Program-made: the position numbers and the translations under genes
DNA from: Ruminococcus sp. NK3A76
GTDB taxonomy: Bacteria; Bacillota; Clostridia; Oscillospirales; Ruminococcaceae
DNA length: 64,000 bases
Assembly: GCF_000686125.1 (NCBI RefSeq)
Contig: NZ_JMMA01000002.1
Coordinates: 3,410,001-3,474,000 of the forward strand
Direction of reading: 5' to 3'
In this document: positions 31,535-41,775 of the stretch, piece by piece
Layout: the number at the start of each line of letters is the position of its first letter
Position numbering within the stretch: position 1 is the stretch's first letter
Notes under the pieces: model-generated
Told to the model about the DNA's origin: nothing
The model's database searches: none
The model's input: the letters and a program-made list of their open reading frames with translations, nothing else

Positions 31535-33169
31535 ATGAATGAGAAGTTAAAGGCCTTCGGCGGCCGCATCAAGGAATGGTGGGGCGGCCTCACAGCGGCG
31601 ATAAGGCGGCTCATAATTATCAGCCTTGTAATAATAGTGGGTGCGGCGATAGGTCTTACTATCTTCCTTAATTCCCGTACCAACGGCTATGTCACCCTGT
31701 TTCCGAATATGTCGGCTGAGGAGACTGCCGAAGTCTACCAGTATCTCCAGAGCGAGAACGTCGAGGTGATAATAAACGGCGACGGCCAGCTCATGGTAAA
31801 GGAAGAACAGTGGGATCAGCTCGTGTATGAGCTCGCAGCAAAGGGCTATCCGCAGTCGGCACCGTCGTATTCGACGTATATCGACAACCTAAGCATGACG
31901 ATGACCGATTCTGAGAAGAAAAAGCTCATTATAATGGAGCTTCAGGACAGATTGCAGACGACTATAAATCGTATCGACGGCGTAAAATCATCGGTAGTCA
32001 CGATATCCTATCCCGAGAGCTCGAACTACGCATGGCAGCAGAACACAGAAAAGGCCAAGGCGAGCGTTACGCTCACGATGAGAGGCAATACGCAGTTTAC
32101 CTCGCAGCAGGTGCAGGCGGTAAAGAACCTCGTGGCTTATTCCGCACAGCAGATGAGCCCTGATGATGTTACCGTGATAGATACAAGAACCGGCAAGGAG
32201 CTCGGCGGCTCGGCAGGCTCGGGCGAGGAGTATGAGCTCGGCACCCGTGAGAGCTATGAGCGCATAGTAAGACAGCGTATAGAGGAGGGTGTCATAGAGA
32301 TACTCTCAAACCCCTACGGCGCAGGAAATGTCGCAGCAGCGGCAGCAGTTTCGGTAAACTATGACAAGATAACCGAGGAGATGAAGAAGTACTTCGAGGA
32401 AGAAGGAAACATCGTTGACTGGGAAAAGATAACCTATACAGGCGACCGTGACGGCGACAATGCTCCCGGCGGTGTCACTGGCGAGGAGGACAACACAGAC
32501 GTTCCTTCCTACCCGAACGAGGACGAGGAAGCTTTAAGGAACGACCCCGACTACTACGAGCACGAGGTCGATAACGCCGTAAGCTATGTCCTTACACAGA
32601 CAGAGAAGGCGCAGGGCGTTATAGAAGACGCAAGCGTTTCCATAACTTTAAAGACAAAGACACCCCTTACCGATGCCGACAGAGACAGGATAATATCTTT
32701 AGTCAAGAACGCCACGAGCATATATGACCTCAACAAGATAACAGTATTTGACTGGCGTGGCACCGATGAGGAGGAAGACGAGACAGAGGAGGTAACGACA
32801 CCTCTTACCAAGAACTGGCTCTTCTGGGCTCTTGTGGCACTCGGTGCAGTGCTTATAATAGCTATCATAATCATACTTGTGGTAACTTCAAAGAGCAAGA
32901 AGAAGATAAAGGAACTCGACCAGAAGAACAAGGCAAAGGTCAACGAGCTCGAAGAGGAGCTGGAGGATACCAAGCGGCGTTCGCTTATCGAGCAGGCTAA
33001 TGAAAACAACAAGCTGCAAAAGGAAACGGCCGAGGAGGTCAAGAAGTTCGCTGTTACCAACCCCGAGCTTACTGCGGCTATCATACGTTCTATGATAAAC
33101 GAGCAGGAGCTTGATGAACAACAGCAGCAGAACAGCGAGGAAGAAGGCAGCGGAGGAGATGAGAGCTGA
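31535..33169 (+). CDS. fliF: Flagellar MS-ring protein FliF
   Basis: Builds the MS ring in the cytoplasmic membrane. 544 aa with a first membrane helix at about 26-46, the ring-building motifs (GYVTLFPNMSAEETAEVYQY), a long Asp/Glu-rich insert around 305-345, and a second helix near 428-450, followed by a charged cytoplasmic tail that binds FliG. Stop TGA overlaps the fliG ATG by one base. Confidence 0.95.
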   Translation: MNEKLKAFGGRIKEWWGGLTAAIRRLIIISLVIIVGAAIGLTIFLNSRTNGYVTLFPNMSAEETAEVYQYLQSENVEVIINGDGQLMVKEEQWDQLVYELAAKGYPQSAPSYSTYIDNLSMTMTDSEKKKLIIMELQDRLQTTINRIDGVKSSVVTISYPESSNYAWQQNTEKAKASVTLTMRGNTQFTSQQVQAVKNLVAYSAQQMSPDDVTVIDTRTGKELGGSAGSGEEYELGTRESYERIVRQRIEEGVIEILSNPYGAGNVAAAAAVSVNYDKITEEMKKYFEEEGNIVDWEKITYTGDRDGDNAPGGVTGEEDNTDVPSYPNEDEEALRNDPDYYEHEVDNAVSYVLTQTEKAQGVIEDASVSITLKTKTPLTDADRDRIISLVKNATSIYDLNKITVFDWRGTDEEEDETEEVTTPLTKNWLFWALVALGAVLIIAIIIILVVTSKSKKKIKELDQKNKAKVNELEEELEDTKRRSLIEQANENNKLQKETAEEVKKFAVTNPELTAAIIRSMINEQELDEQQQQNSEEEGSGGDES

Positions 33170-34305
33170 TGTCACCCAAAAGAGAGAAGGCTTCCCGTGC
33201 TAAGGGAAAGGCTATGGAAGCAGCTGCTCAGGAAGAAGCTGCCGCAGCAGAAAAACAGCGTGAGGAAAAGGCAAATTCATTCCGCTTAAGCTCCGTTGCG
33301 ACTATGAACAAGCGCACCAAGGCAGCAGCTGTGCTGATAGCACTCGGCACATCTCCTGCATCTGAGGTGGTAAAGTATCTGCATGAGAATGAGGTCGAGA
33401 CGCTCTCCGCCGAGATAGCGCAGATAAAGAGCCTTACCGCCGAGGAAAAGGAAGATATAATAAACGAATTCTACGAGATGTGTATAGCCCAGAAGGCTAT
33501 CACAGAGGGCGGCACAGACTACGCAAGGAGCGTGCTCGATAAGGCCTTCGGCGAGAAAAAGGCCGATGAGCTGATATTCAGGGCAACAACTAAGATAGAC
33601 AGCGCCCCCTTTGCATTCATAAATGATGTAGATAATAAGAACCTGCTTATGACGCTCCAGCATGAGCACCCGCAGACTATAGCTGTGGTGCTGTCTCACG
33701 TTTCGAGCGATAAGGCATCAAAGATAATCTCCGAGCTCCCCCGTGAGCAGCAGATAGAGATAATCGAGCGTATTTCCAATATGGACAAGGCGAACCCCGA
33801 GATAACGGCGATAGTTGAGAGAAGCCTCAAAAAGAAGCTCTCGGGAACATACAATACCTCGTCCTCGTCTGCTCCAGAGCACGGCGGCGTACAGTATATC
33901 GCAGAGATAATGAACCGTATCGACAAGGACTCGCAGAAGGCGGTCTTCGAGGGCATGGAGGTCACAAACCCCGAGCTCGTCGGCAAGATAAAGAAGCTCA
34001 TGTTCGTTTTCGGCGATATCATAAACTTAAACGACATGGAGATACAGGCCTTCATAAGAGAGGCCGACACCAAGGATCTTACCGTGTCGCTCAAGGCGGC
34101 CTCGCCCGAGCTTCAGGAGAGGATATTCAACAATATGTCGTCCCGTCAGAAGGAAATGATACAGTCGGATATGCAGTATCTGCATAACCTGCGTATGCGT
34201 GATGTCGAGGCGGCTCAGCAGAGGATAATAGATGTTATCAGAGGCCTTGAGGAAAGCGGCGATATCGTGCTCTTCAAGGGCGGCGATGATGAGATAATAG
34301 CTTAA
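33169..34305 (+). CDS. fliG: Flagellar motor switch protein FliG, with N-terminal extension
   Basis: Rotor protein that contacts MotA and FliM. 378 aa, some 40 longer than usual because of a charged Ala/Glu/Lys-rich N-terminal extension (residues 1-45) before the normal start NKRTKAAAVLIALG. The EHPQTIAVVL motif is at 166-175 and the torque helix (DLTVSLKAASPELQERIFNNMS) is present. The first ATG is favoured because GGAGGAGATGAGAG precedes it; the inner ATG at 33304 has no ribosome site. Confidence 0.94.
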   Translation: MSPKREKASRAKGKAMEAAAQEEAAAAEKQREEKANSFRLSSVATMNKRTKAAAVLIALGTSPASEVVKYLHENEVETLSAEIAQIKSLTAEEKEDIINEFYEMCIAQKAITEGGTDYARSVLDKAFGEKKADELIFRATTKIDSAPFAFINDVDNKNLLMTLQHEHPQTIAVVLSHVSSDKASKIISELPREQQIEIIERISNMDKANPEITAIVERSLKKKLSGTYNTSSSSAPEHGGVQYIAEIMNRIDKDSQKAVFEGMEVTNPELVGKIKKLMFVFGDIINLNDMEIQAFIREADTKDLTVSLKAASPELQERIFNNMSSRQKEMIQSDMQYLHNLRMRDVEAAQQRIIDVIRGLEESGDIVLFKGGDDEIIA

Positions 34306-34318
34306 AGGGTGATGTTTA

Positions 34319-35170
34319 TTGCTCAATGTTATAAGCCCGGCTAACGTGACTGAGAACGCAAGAGCGGTAGAGATACCAGATGCGGTGATAGTTAAGAAGC
34401 CAAAGCCTAAAAATTCCGATGTTACTCTTGAAAAAGCCGGCATCGAGACCGATAAATTTGATAAGACGACACGAAAGGCGCTGCAGGAATATTTTGCCGA
34501 GCAGTATAACGAGCTGGTCAGGAACGCCAAGGCCGAATCCGCAAGGATAGAGGAGGAGTGCAAGGCAAGAGTTGACAGCTCGCTCAGAGAGGCAAGGGAA
34601 ATAACCGAAAACGCTAAGGAAGAAGCAAAAAAGATAATAGACGAGGCGATAGCCCAGGGCGAGGATCTCAAAGAGCAGGCAAAGCTCGAGGGATTTGAGG
34701 AGGGCAAGCGTATCAAGGCGCAGGAGACCGACGAGATGTTCAAGGCAGTCGCCAAGCAGATAGATGAGATAAAGACAGCACAGCAGCAGGCATTCGATGA
34801 GTATGCCGAGCAGCTTAAGTTCTTCGCTGTAGATGTGGCGGAGGACGTGGTAAAGAGAAAGGTCGAAAGCGATGACCTCTATCTTGAAAACATGGTAAAG
34901 CGTGCGCTGCTGGGCTTCAAGGATGCAGACTACATAAGCGTGACTATGAGCGAGAACCTCTCGATGCTTGCTAAAAAGCTCAAAGAGGACCGCCACACGG
35001 CAGGCCTGCAGAACGCTGAGTTCAAGACAAATCTCCCTGAGGGGGGAAGCGTTATATTGGAAGTCAAGGAGCAGGTGATAGACGCATCGCTCCCCGTTCA
35101 GTTTGAAAATATCAGAGAATACCTCAGGAATATAGACGAGGGTGACGAGGACGATGAACAATTCCTTTGA
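34319..35170 (+). CDS. fliH: Flagellar export ATPase regulator FliH
   Basis: Stator-like regulator of the FliI export ATPase. 283 aa with a long central coiled coil (about 65-150, repeated charged heptads such as AREITENAKEEAKKIIDEA) and a C-terminal domain with FFAVDVAEDVVKRKVE, as in FliH. Starts with TTG at 34319 after AAAGGGTG. Its last 17 bp overlap fliI. Confidence 0.9.
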   Translation: MLNVISPANVTENARAVEIPDAVIVKKPKPKNSDVTLEKAGIETDKFDKTTRKALQEYFAEQYNELVRNAKAESARIEEECKARVDSSLREAREITENAKEEAKKIIDEAIAQGEDLKEQAKLEGFEEGKRIKAQETDEMFKAVAKQIDEIKTAQQQAFDEYAEQLKFFAVDVAEDVVKRKVESDDLYLENMVKRALLGFKDADYISVTMSENLSMLAKKLKEDRHTAGLQNAEFKTNLPEGGSVILEVKEQVIDASLPVQFENIREYLRNIDEGDEDDEQFL

Positions 35171-36473
35171 TAAGATAATCAACCTCCGGCGTGAGATGCG
35201 CCACATGAATTTCTATACAAGGCTTGGCAAGGTCGAGCAGATAGTCGGCATGATAATAGAAGTGTCAGGGCTGCTTGCAAGCATCGGCGATGTGTGCGAG
35301 ATACGCATACCGAACAAGCCGCCTGTTTTAAGCGAGGTCGTGGGCTTTCACGACGGCATAACACAGATAATGCCCTACGATGAGACAGACGGCATAGGCT
35401 ACGGCAACACGGTGTACAACACCGGCAAAAAGCTGCGGGTAATGATGGGCGATAACCTTATCGGCAGAACAGTCGATGCGCTCGGAAGACCTATCGACGG
35501 GCTCGGCGAGATATCAGACGGTGTGATGCATCCTATAAGCGGCAAGGTCGCAAACCCCATGCGCCGCCCTGAGATACGAGAGCCGATAACTCTCGGTGTC
35601 AAGGCGATAGACGGTATGATAACCCTCGGCAAGGGGCAGAGAATAGGTATATTCGCAGGCTCGGGCGTTGGTAAGTCAACGCTTATGGGCATGATAGCAA
35701 GAAATGTAACGGCAGATGTCAACGTGCTCGCACTTGTCGGCGAGCGTGGCAGAGAGCTTATGGAGTTCTTAAAAAAGGATCTGGGGCCTGAGGGCCTTAA
35801 GCGCTCGGTGGTCGTGGTCGCTACATCTGATAACTCGGCAATGCTCAGAAACAAATGCGCAATGACAGCCACGGCGATAGCTGAGTATTTCAAGAACCAG
35901 GGCAAAGACGTGCTGCTGATGATGGATTCGCTGACACGTTTCTGTATGGCGCAGCGTGAGATAGGCCTTTCGACCGGCGAGCCGCCTGTTGCAAGAGGCT
36001 ATCCGCCTTCGATATATGCATCGCTCCCCAAACTGCTCGAGCGCTGCGGCAACTTTGAAAACGGCTCTATCACGGGCATTTACACAGTCCTCGTTGAAGG
36101 TGATGACACCAACGAGCCTGTAGCTGACACGGTAAGAGGTATCATAGACGGTCACATAATGCTGTCAAGAAAGATAGCCATGACCAACCACTACCCGGCT
36201 ATAGACGTGCTCGCATCGCTTTCAAGACTTATGAGCTCTATAGCTACTCCCGAGCAGAAGGAGTGCGCAGGGCAGATAAGAAACATGATGAGCATATACA
36301 ATGATAATATAGACCTTATATCTATAGGCGCATATAAATCCGGCTCAAACCCGGCGCTCGATACGGCGATAAAGAAGATAGACGCTATAAACGGCTTCCT
36401 GATGCAGAAGGTCGATGAGAAGTTCACCTTCGAGCAGACGGTCGAGCTGATGCGCAAGATAGTCAAGGGGTAA
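35154..36473 (+). CDS. fliI: Flagellar protein export ATPase FliI
   Basis: Hexameric ATPase that feeds substrates to the export gate. 439 aa with Walker A GSGVGKST near residue 165, Walker B VLLMMDSLTR near 255 and the F1-beta-like GYPPSIYASLPKLLERCG. ATG at 35154 (inside the fliH end) has GAGG upstream; a GTG four codons earlier is possible. Order fliH-fliI-fliJ is canonical. Confidence 0.96.
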   Translation: MNNSFDKIINLRREMRHMNFYTRLGKVEQIVGMIIEVSGLLASIGDVCEIRIPNKPPVLSEVVGFHDGITQIMPYDETDGIGYGNTVYNTGKKLRVMMGDNLIGRTVDALGRPIDGLGEISDGVMHPISGKVANPMRRPEIREPITLGVKAIDGMITLGKGQRIGIFAGSGVGKSTLMGMIARNVTADVNVLALVGERGRELMEFLKKDLGPEGLKRSVVVVATSDNSAMLRNKCAMTATAIAEYFKNQGKDVLLMMDSLTRFCMAQREIGLSTGEPPVARGYPPSIYASLPKLLERCGNFENGSITGIYTVLVEGDDTNEPVADTVRGIIDGHIMLSRKIAMTNHYPAIDVLASLSRLMSSIATPEQKECAGQIRNMMSIYNDNIDLISIGAYKSGSNPALDTAIKKIDAINGFLMQKVDEKFTFEQTVELMRKIVKG

Positions 36474-36489
36474 AAGAAGATGATGGCAA

Positions 36490-36942
36490 ATGAAGAAATT
36501 TGAGTTCTCGCTCGGCAGGATAAGGGATTACAAGAATATCCTGCTCGACAGGGAAAAGAACGTGCTCGTCGGGCTGATGATGGAGAAAAACAACATCACC
36601 GACCGCATGGAACAGCTCGATAAGGAATTTGAGCGCATAAACAACGAGATGCACGAGGAGATGCGCTCGGGGCTCAATGTAACAAGGATAAGGCTCTATG
36701 AAGCCCAGAAAAACGGCATGAGAGAGGAGCAGAGGCTCTTAGGCGACAGGCTCGACTTTTTGCAGGTGTCGATAGACAAGCAGCAGGAAAGGGTAAGCTC
36801 GCTGAAAATGGACGTTTCGGGCTATGATAACTTAGAAGCCAAAAAGCGTGAGGAATGGAACAGGCAGCTCTCAAAGGAGCAGGACCTTGTGATATCCGAA
36901 TTCGTATCCCAGAAGTATACAAGAGAGCACAAAAACTACTGA
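36490..36942 (+). CDS. fliJ: Flagellar export protein FliJ
   Basis: Small coiled-coil escort and rotor-like subunit of the export ATPase. 150 aa, almost entirely alpha-helical and charged (residues 15-140), starting KKFEFSLGRIRDYKNILLDR, the usual FliJ opening. Identification rests on composition, length and its place directly after fliI. Confidence 0.88.
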   Translation: MKKFEFSLGRIRDYKNILLDREKNVLVGLMMEKNNITDRMEQLDKEFERINNEMHEEMRSGLNVTRIRLYEAQKNGMREEQRLLGDRLDFLQVSIDKQQERVSSLKMDVSGYDNLEAKKREEWNRQLSKEQDLVISEFVSQKYTREHKNY

Positions 36943-37024
36943 TACCAAATGCGGCCACGCATTTGATAATAATTGACAGAGGGCTGCCTTCTGTCAGACA
37001 AAAAACACACGGGAGGTGAATTGA

Positions 37025-38941
37025 ATGGACGCAAACAATTTAATGGCAGTAACAACAGGCGATGCCGGTAAGGTAAACCACGCAAAGCCAAGAGCAAGGG
37101 TCGATGACAAGAATGTTCAGAATGTCGATTTTCTCGATATAGTGAACAGGCTTTCAGCAAGCCAGACGCAGAGCAGCAGCAAGGCAGGCAAGACATCAAA
37201 GCAGACAGGAGCGCAGGAGGCTTCAGGCGCACAGGAGCTTACAACAGGTGAGGTCGATAGCACAAAGACCGATAACGAGGTGCTGGGAACGCTCGATGAG
37301 ATAATCAGCGAATACGGTGCTGAGAACCTGAATGCGGATATCCTTATGGAGCTGATGTCGATGTACACTACCGACAGCTCGGTTGAAGGGCTTGTAAATT
37401 CAGATGACCCCTTGCAGACAGTTCAGAGCAGCCTTTACAGCGCAGTTCTCGACAATACATCACTGCTTCGCACAGGCGGTGAGATGATAGACGAGATAGC
37501 AGACGGCTACTTTGACGACCTTGTAAATGTCATGGGCTCATCAAAGGCTCTAAACAGCCTTCTTGAAGCGCTCGGCTCGGTGCAGGATGCGGATGAGTTT
37601 GAAAGAGCTCTCAAAACTATATCGGGCATAACGGTGACAAGCGAGGTCAACGAGGTAGACAGGACTGTAAACGTGCTCAGTGAACAGCTTAATCTCTCAA
37701 AGGCAGTGAGAAGCGCACAGGCAAGCATCGAAGGCAGGGAAATGCCTGTACAGACCGATGTAGCGGCGAATGAAGCACCCATATTCGCACAGAACATCGT
37801 GAACACACAGGTACAGCCCGCACAGCAGATACAGCCTGAGCAGACAGTGCAGTCTGAGCAGTTGGTACAGACGGCCGTTCCCGAAAGCATTGCGGAAAAT
37901 ACAGGGTACGCACAGCCTGTGTATGCAGAGCAGAGGGAAATGACCGCACAGCCTGAACAGACAGCGCAGACAGTACAGACAGCTTTCCCCGAAACTGTCG
38001 CAGAAAATACCGGGTACGCACAGCCTGAGTATGCACAGACAAGGGAAACATCGGTACAGCCTGAGCAGACAGCACAGACGACCCCACAGCCGGTTCAGAC
38101 GGAACAGGCCTTACAGCAGGTAACAGATGCGCAGACAGCGCAGCCACAGCAGGTCATGCAGACAGCACAGCCCGAAAGCGATGAAGGTGACGCAGGGTAC
38201 GCACAGCCCATGCAGACAGAGCAAACGGACGATGCTTCACAGACCTACAGGCAGGCACCGACAGCGCAGCAGCCGACAACAGAGCAGAGCCATGCACCCG
38301 GCAAAGCACAGACGGCACAGCAGGAAAGGACATCAGCTCCGGTAAGAACGCAGAGCACACGCAGTACACAGCAGACTCAGCCGGCACAGGTATCAGATGC
38401 ACCCACAGATACGGCAGCGCAGGCAATGGGCTTCGTGGACTACGGCAGAGGAGTGACACCCAAGGAGGTGCTCACCGAGGGAACGCCCGAGGACAAGGCA
38501 GTCTTCAATCAGACGCTCGACCTTTTATCAAGGGCTATAACCGAGGAAAGGCAGCTCTATACGGCAAGGCTCCACCCTGAGGGGTTAGGCGAGATAATCA
38601 TAAGAATGGAAAAATCAAGCGCAGGTGTCGTATTCGATATCCTCGCAACCAACGAAAAGACCGCACAGCTCATCAATGCCAGACTTGCACAGCTGCAAAA
38701 CGGCATGAGCGAATATGAGGCAAAGGTCAACCCTGCGGTAGTAACGGCTTCAAGCAATGCAGAGAGTATGTCGGGCTTCGGCTTTGATGATTTCTCGGGC
38801 AGCTTCGGCGGCAGGGGCGAGAACGCCTACAGCGGCAACAGACAAAGAGCCGGCACTCGCTACACCGAAGTAGGTGAAGACGAGCGTGAGGCTAAAACGA
38901 CAGGATATAAGACTACCGATATCCTTAACAGAACTATATAA
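37025..38941 (+). CDS. fliK: Flagellar hook-length control protein FliK
   Basis: Secreted ruler that sets hook length and switches FlhB specificity. 638 aa. The C-terminal domain (about 485-590) has LYTARLHPEGLGEIIIRME and VNPAVVTAS, typical of the Flg_hook region. The middle (about 255-450) is low-complexity Gln/Thr/Pro/Glu with two near-identical copies of a roughly 38-residue unit (VxENTGYAQPxYAxxRE then QPEQTAQ) and a third decayed one. GGGAGGTG precedes the ATG. Confidence 0.93.
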   Translation: MDANNLMAVTTGDAGKVNHAKPRARVDDKNVQNVDFLDIVNRLSASQTQSSSKAGKTSKQTGAQEASGAQELTTGEVDSTKTDNEVLGTLDEIISEYGAENLNADILMELMSMYTTDSSVEGLVNSDDPLQTVQSSLYSAVLDNTSLLRTGGEMIDEIADGYFDDLVNVMGSSKALNSLLEALGSVQDADEFERALKTISGITVTSEVNEVDRTVNVLSEQLNLSKAVRSAQASIEGREMPVQTDVAANEAPIFAQNIVNTQVQPAQQIQPEQTVQSEQLVQTAVPESIAENTGYAQPVYAEQREMTAQPEQTAQTVQTAFPETVAENTGYAQPEYAQTRETSVQPEQTAQTTPQPVQTEQALQQVTDAQTAQPQQVMQTAQPESDEGDAGYAQPMQTEQTDDASQTYRQAPTAQQPTTEQSHAPGKAQTAQQERTSAPVRTQSTRSTQQTQPAQVSDAPTDTAAQAMGFVDYGRGVTPKEVLTEGTPEDKAVFNQTLDLLSRAITEERQLYTARLHPEGLGEIIIRMEKSSAGVVFDILATNEKTAQLINARLAQLQNGMSEYEAKVNPAVVTASSNAESMSGFGFDDFSGSFGGRGENAYSGNRQRAGTRYTEVGEDEREAKTTGYKTTDILNRTI

Positions 38942-38959
38942 GAAAAGGAGGAGCACGCT

Positions 38960-39487
38960 ATGGCAATAGACAGCTTGAATTCGGGCTACACCGCTTCGAG
39001 AAACTATACAGACCTTATGAACGGCACTGCCAAGTCAACGAGCGCTCAGAATCTTTACAACAACGTAAAGTTCTCAAACGAGGATTCGTCAAAGGTCGAA
39101 GTACAGGACTTTCTCAACCTTATGGTGACACAGCTCACAAACCAGGACTTTATGAACCCTGTTGACGATACCCAGTATCTCTCTCAGCTTGCACAGTTCT
39201 CGTCGATGAGCGCTATGCAGGAGATGGCATCATTCTCAAAGCAGAGCTTCGCTATGAGCTACCTCGGCAAAGAGGTCACAGCTTCCGTTTACAACATAGG
39301 CGGCGATGTCGAGACGACTACAGGCAAGGTGACAAGCGTTTCGTTAGTAGGCGATGACTACAAGTTCACAGTCAACGGAAAGGAATTCTCTCTTTCGGAT
39401 ATCAAGAGCGTTTCTGACTCTTCAAAGCCTTCTGAGACTGAGAGCACCATAACAACAGAGGCGGCTGCCGATACACAGAATACATGA
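38960..39487 (+). CDS. flgD: Flagellar hook cap FlgD
   Basis: Scaffold for hook assembly. 175 aa with the diagnostic block DFLNLMVTQLTNQDFMNP near residue 49 and DTQYLSQLAQFSSMSAMQEM after it. Short form: the C-terminal sandwich is abbreviated to about 50 residues plus a Ser/Thr-rich tail. AAAAGGAGG precedes the ATG. Confidence 0.93.
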   Translation: MAIDSLNSGYTASRNYTDLMNGTAKSTSAQNLYNNVKFSNEDSSKVEVQDFLNLMVTQLTNQDFMNPVDDTQYLSQLAQFSSMSAMQEMASFSKQSFAMSYLGKEVTASVYNIGGDVETTTGKVTSVSLVGDDYKFTVNGKEFSLSDIKSVSDSSKPSETESTITTEAAADTQNT

Positions 39488-39548
39488 TATACGCTATACG
39501 AGCATGAGCGGTGATTATCCATTTTAAAGGAGAAAGGAGTCTTGGGAT

Positions 39549-39932
39549 ATGGATATTAAGATGCTAAGGCTCACAGCGCCGATTACTACGGGAATACCGC
39601 AGACAAGCACAGCAAGCGTGAACGACAGTATCGCTACGGCCAATTTCGACCAGGTGCTCAAAAGCCAGCTGCAAACGAGCGGCCTTAACTTCTCAAAGCA
39701 CGCAGTCAACCGTGTGGTCGAGAGAAACATCAACGTTTCCGACGACAATATGGAAAGGCTCAATGCAGGCGTTGAGATAGCACGGGAAAAGGGGCTTGAC
39801 GATACGCTCATACTTGTGGATCAGTCGGCGTATATAGTAAGCGTGAAGAACAACACCGTAATAACCACAGTTTCAAATGAAGAACTAGTGGGCAACTGCT
39901 TTACAAATATCGAAGGAACGGTTATAGTATAA
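39549..39932 (+). CDS. Flagellar operon protein, TIGR02530 type
   Basis: 127-aa soluble protein found between flgD and flgE in many Gram-positive flagellar operons; function not settled. The block FSKHAVNRVVERNINVSDDN followed by GLDDTLILVDQSAYIVSVKNN is characteristic. AAAGGAG precedes the ATG. A stem GGCTCAC...GTGAGCC lies in the gap before flgE (39960-39988) without a T-run. Confidence 0.82.
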   Translation: MDIKMLRLTAPITTGIPQTSTASVNDSIATANFDQVLKSQLQTSGLNFSKHAVNRVVERNINVSDDNMERLNAGVEIAREKGLDDTLILVDQSAYIVSVKNNTVITTVSNEELVGNCFTNIEGTVIV

Positions 39933-40037
39933 GGGCCGGACCTGTTTTAGGGGGTCTTTGGCTCACACCGAATGACAGAGGGTGAGCCCGACAAAACCGT
40001 TTCATAAAAAATACTAAAATGAACGGAGGATCATATT

Positions 40038-41627
40038 ATGATAAGAAGCTTATATTCAGGCGTTGCTGGTATGACAACACAGCAGACCAAGATGGACGTT
40101 ATAGGTAACAATATATCAAACGTATCTACATACGGCTTCAAGGCAAGCCGAGTTACATTCAGAGACGTATACTATCAGACATCAAGAGCAGCTACTGAGG
40201 CTACTGCTGCCAAGGGCGGTACGAATGCGGTTCAGATAGGCTACGGCGCTAAGATAGGCTCGACAGACGTTAACCAGTCAACTTCCGTTATGGCAACAAC
40301 GGGTCTTGCACTCGATGCTGCTATCACAGGTGACGGTTACTTCCAGGTAATGGACGGCGACGGCAATATCTTCTACACCAAGGCTGGTATGCTCGACGTT
40401 GACGCAGAGGGCAACCTCGTTGATATCAACGGTAACTTCGTGCTCGGTGTTTCGGGCAACAACATGAACCAGGGCGCTTCCTCACAGAAGATAAGGATAT
40501 CGCTCCCCTATGAGAACCCCAACGTTTCGTCCGCAAGCGACGTTATAAACGACATCAACATAAAGGTGAGCTCCACTGCTGAGAATGCAAACGGCAACCT
40601 TTCATTCAACTTCATATCTTCAAACAATATCCCGATAGGTCAGAAGGCTGAGGCTGTTGTGACTTCAAACTCTATCACTGTAACACTTAATGCAAATGAG
40701 TCGTTTGCAAACCTCAATGAGCTTGAAAATGCTATAAACGACGCTATCACAGCAGCAAACTCGGGCGCAGCGCACCCGGCAGGCAATTTCAGGATAGACA
40801 TCGACTCGGCAGCGGCTTTTAGCGAGCCTCTTACAGGTGAGCAGATAGTCGGCGCAAACTTCGGTGTCGCATCAGGTAAGATACCGCTCCCGGCAGATAT
40901 ATCAAGAGCATTCTCGATAAAGAGCGTGGGCGATGAGTTCAGCTACGACCAGCCTATGGATTTTGATATCGCAGTTGATGAAACAGCCGGCACCTGCACT
41001 ATAACAGCAGGCGGCGGACTGTACAAGGCAGTAGTTACCAAGGAGCAGATGCAGACAACAGGTTCTGTAGTTCTCAGAAATTCTTCGGCAGATCCGGAGG
41101 ATGACGACAGCTTCGTACTCACATTCCCGAACTGGAACAATGTAAGCACATATACAGGCGCACACGCAGGCACAGAGGACTGTACACCTTCCGCTCCTGC
41201 AAGGAACTTGGGCCTCGGCTCGACCTCCTTCGCACTCAACGGCGGTACTGAGGGCGGCGCACAGACCTTTGCAGACCTCACAGGTGTTGCTATAGGCTTT
41301 AACGGCATAATCTACGGCACACACCCTGCACTCGGCACTATCGAGCTCGGAAGAATAGATCTTGCGACCTTCGACAACCCGGCAGGTCTTTCGCAGGTGG
41401 GCTCCACATACTTCCAGAGAACAGTTAACTCCGGCGAGCCTCATCTGTGCATACCCGGCGAGGACGGTTCAGGCTCCATCGCAGGCGGTACACTTGAAAC
41501 TTCAAACGTTGACCTCTCGCAGGAGTTCTCGGATATGATAGTTACACAGAGAGGCTTCCAGGCTTGCTCAAGACTTATCACAGTTTCCGATACTATGCTC
41601 GAGGAGCTTATAAACCTTAAGAGATAA
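40038..41627 (+). CDS. flgE: Flagellar hook protein FlgE
   Basis: Main subunit of the hook. 529 aa, within the range for Gram-positive hooks. N-terminal rod/hook motif SLYSGVAGMTTQQTKMDVIG then NNISNVSTYGFKASRVTF, and C-terminal LETSNVDLSQEFSDMIVTQR then GFQACSRLITVSDTML. CGGAGG precedes the ATG. Centre is Asn/Gly/Thr-rich and unlike other genes here. Confidence 0.95.
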   Translation: MIRSLYSGVAGMTTQQTKMDVIGNNISNVSTYGFKASRVTFRDVYYQTSRAATEATAAKGGTNAVQIGYGAKIGSTDVNQSTSVMATTGLALDAAITGDGYFQVMDGDGNIFYTKAGMLDVDAEGNLVDINGNFVLGVSGNNMNQGASSQKIRISLPYENPNVSSASDVINDINIKVSSTAENANGNLSFNFISSNNIPIGQKAEAVVTSNSITVTLNANESFANLNELENAINDAITAANSGAAHPAGNFRIDIDSAAAFSEPLTGEQIVGANFGVASGKIPLPADISRAFSIKSVGDEFSYDQPMDFDIAVDETAGTCTITAGGGLYKAVVTKEQMQTTGSVVLRNSSADPEDDDSFVLTFPNWNNVSTYTGAHAGTEDCTPSAPARNLGLGSTSFALNGGTEGGAQTFADLTGVAIGFNGIIYGTHPALGTIELGRIDLATFDNPAGLSQVGSTYFQRTVNSGEPHLCIPGEDGSGSIAGGTLETSNVDLSQEFSDMIVTQRGFQACSRLITVSDTMLEELINLKR

Positions 41628-41775
41628 GCACCATACAAGCAATATTTGACCCTGAGGGCGGCATAATGCCGCCCATTGTGGGGTAAATAGAAGTAAGCCG
41701 GAAAAGACGACAGGCGGGTATCATTACAGTTTCGCCCGGCTCTTGGCGCTTATTTCTGAATGGAGGGTATTGATA

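Noticed and set aside
37689-38147. Long minus-strand open frames inside fliK and other flagellar genes
   Set aside because: They are opposite-strand shadows caused by repetitive, codon-biased sequence; no ribosome site or recognisable domain.
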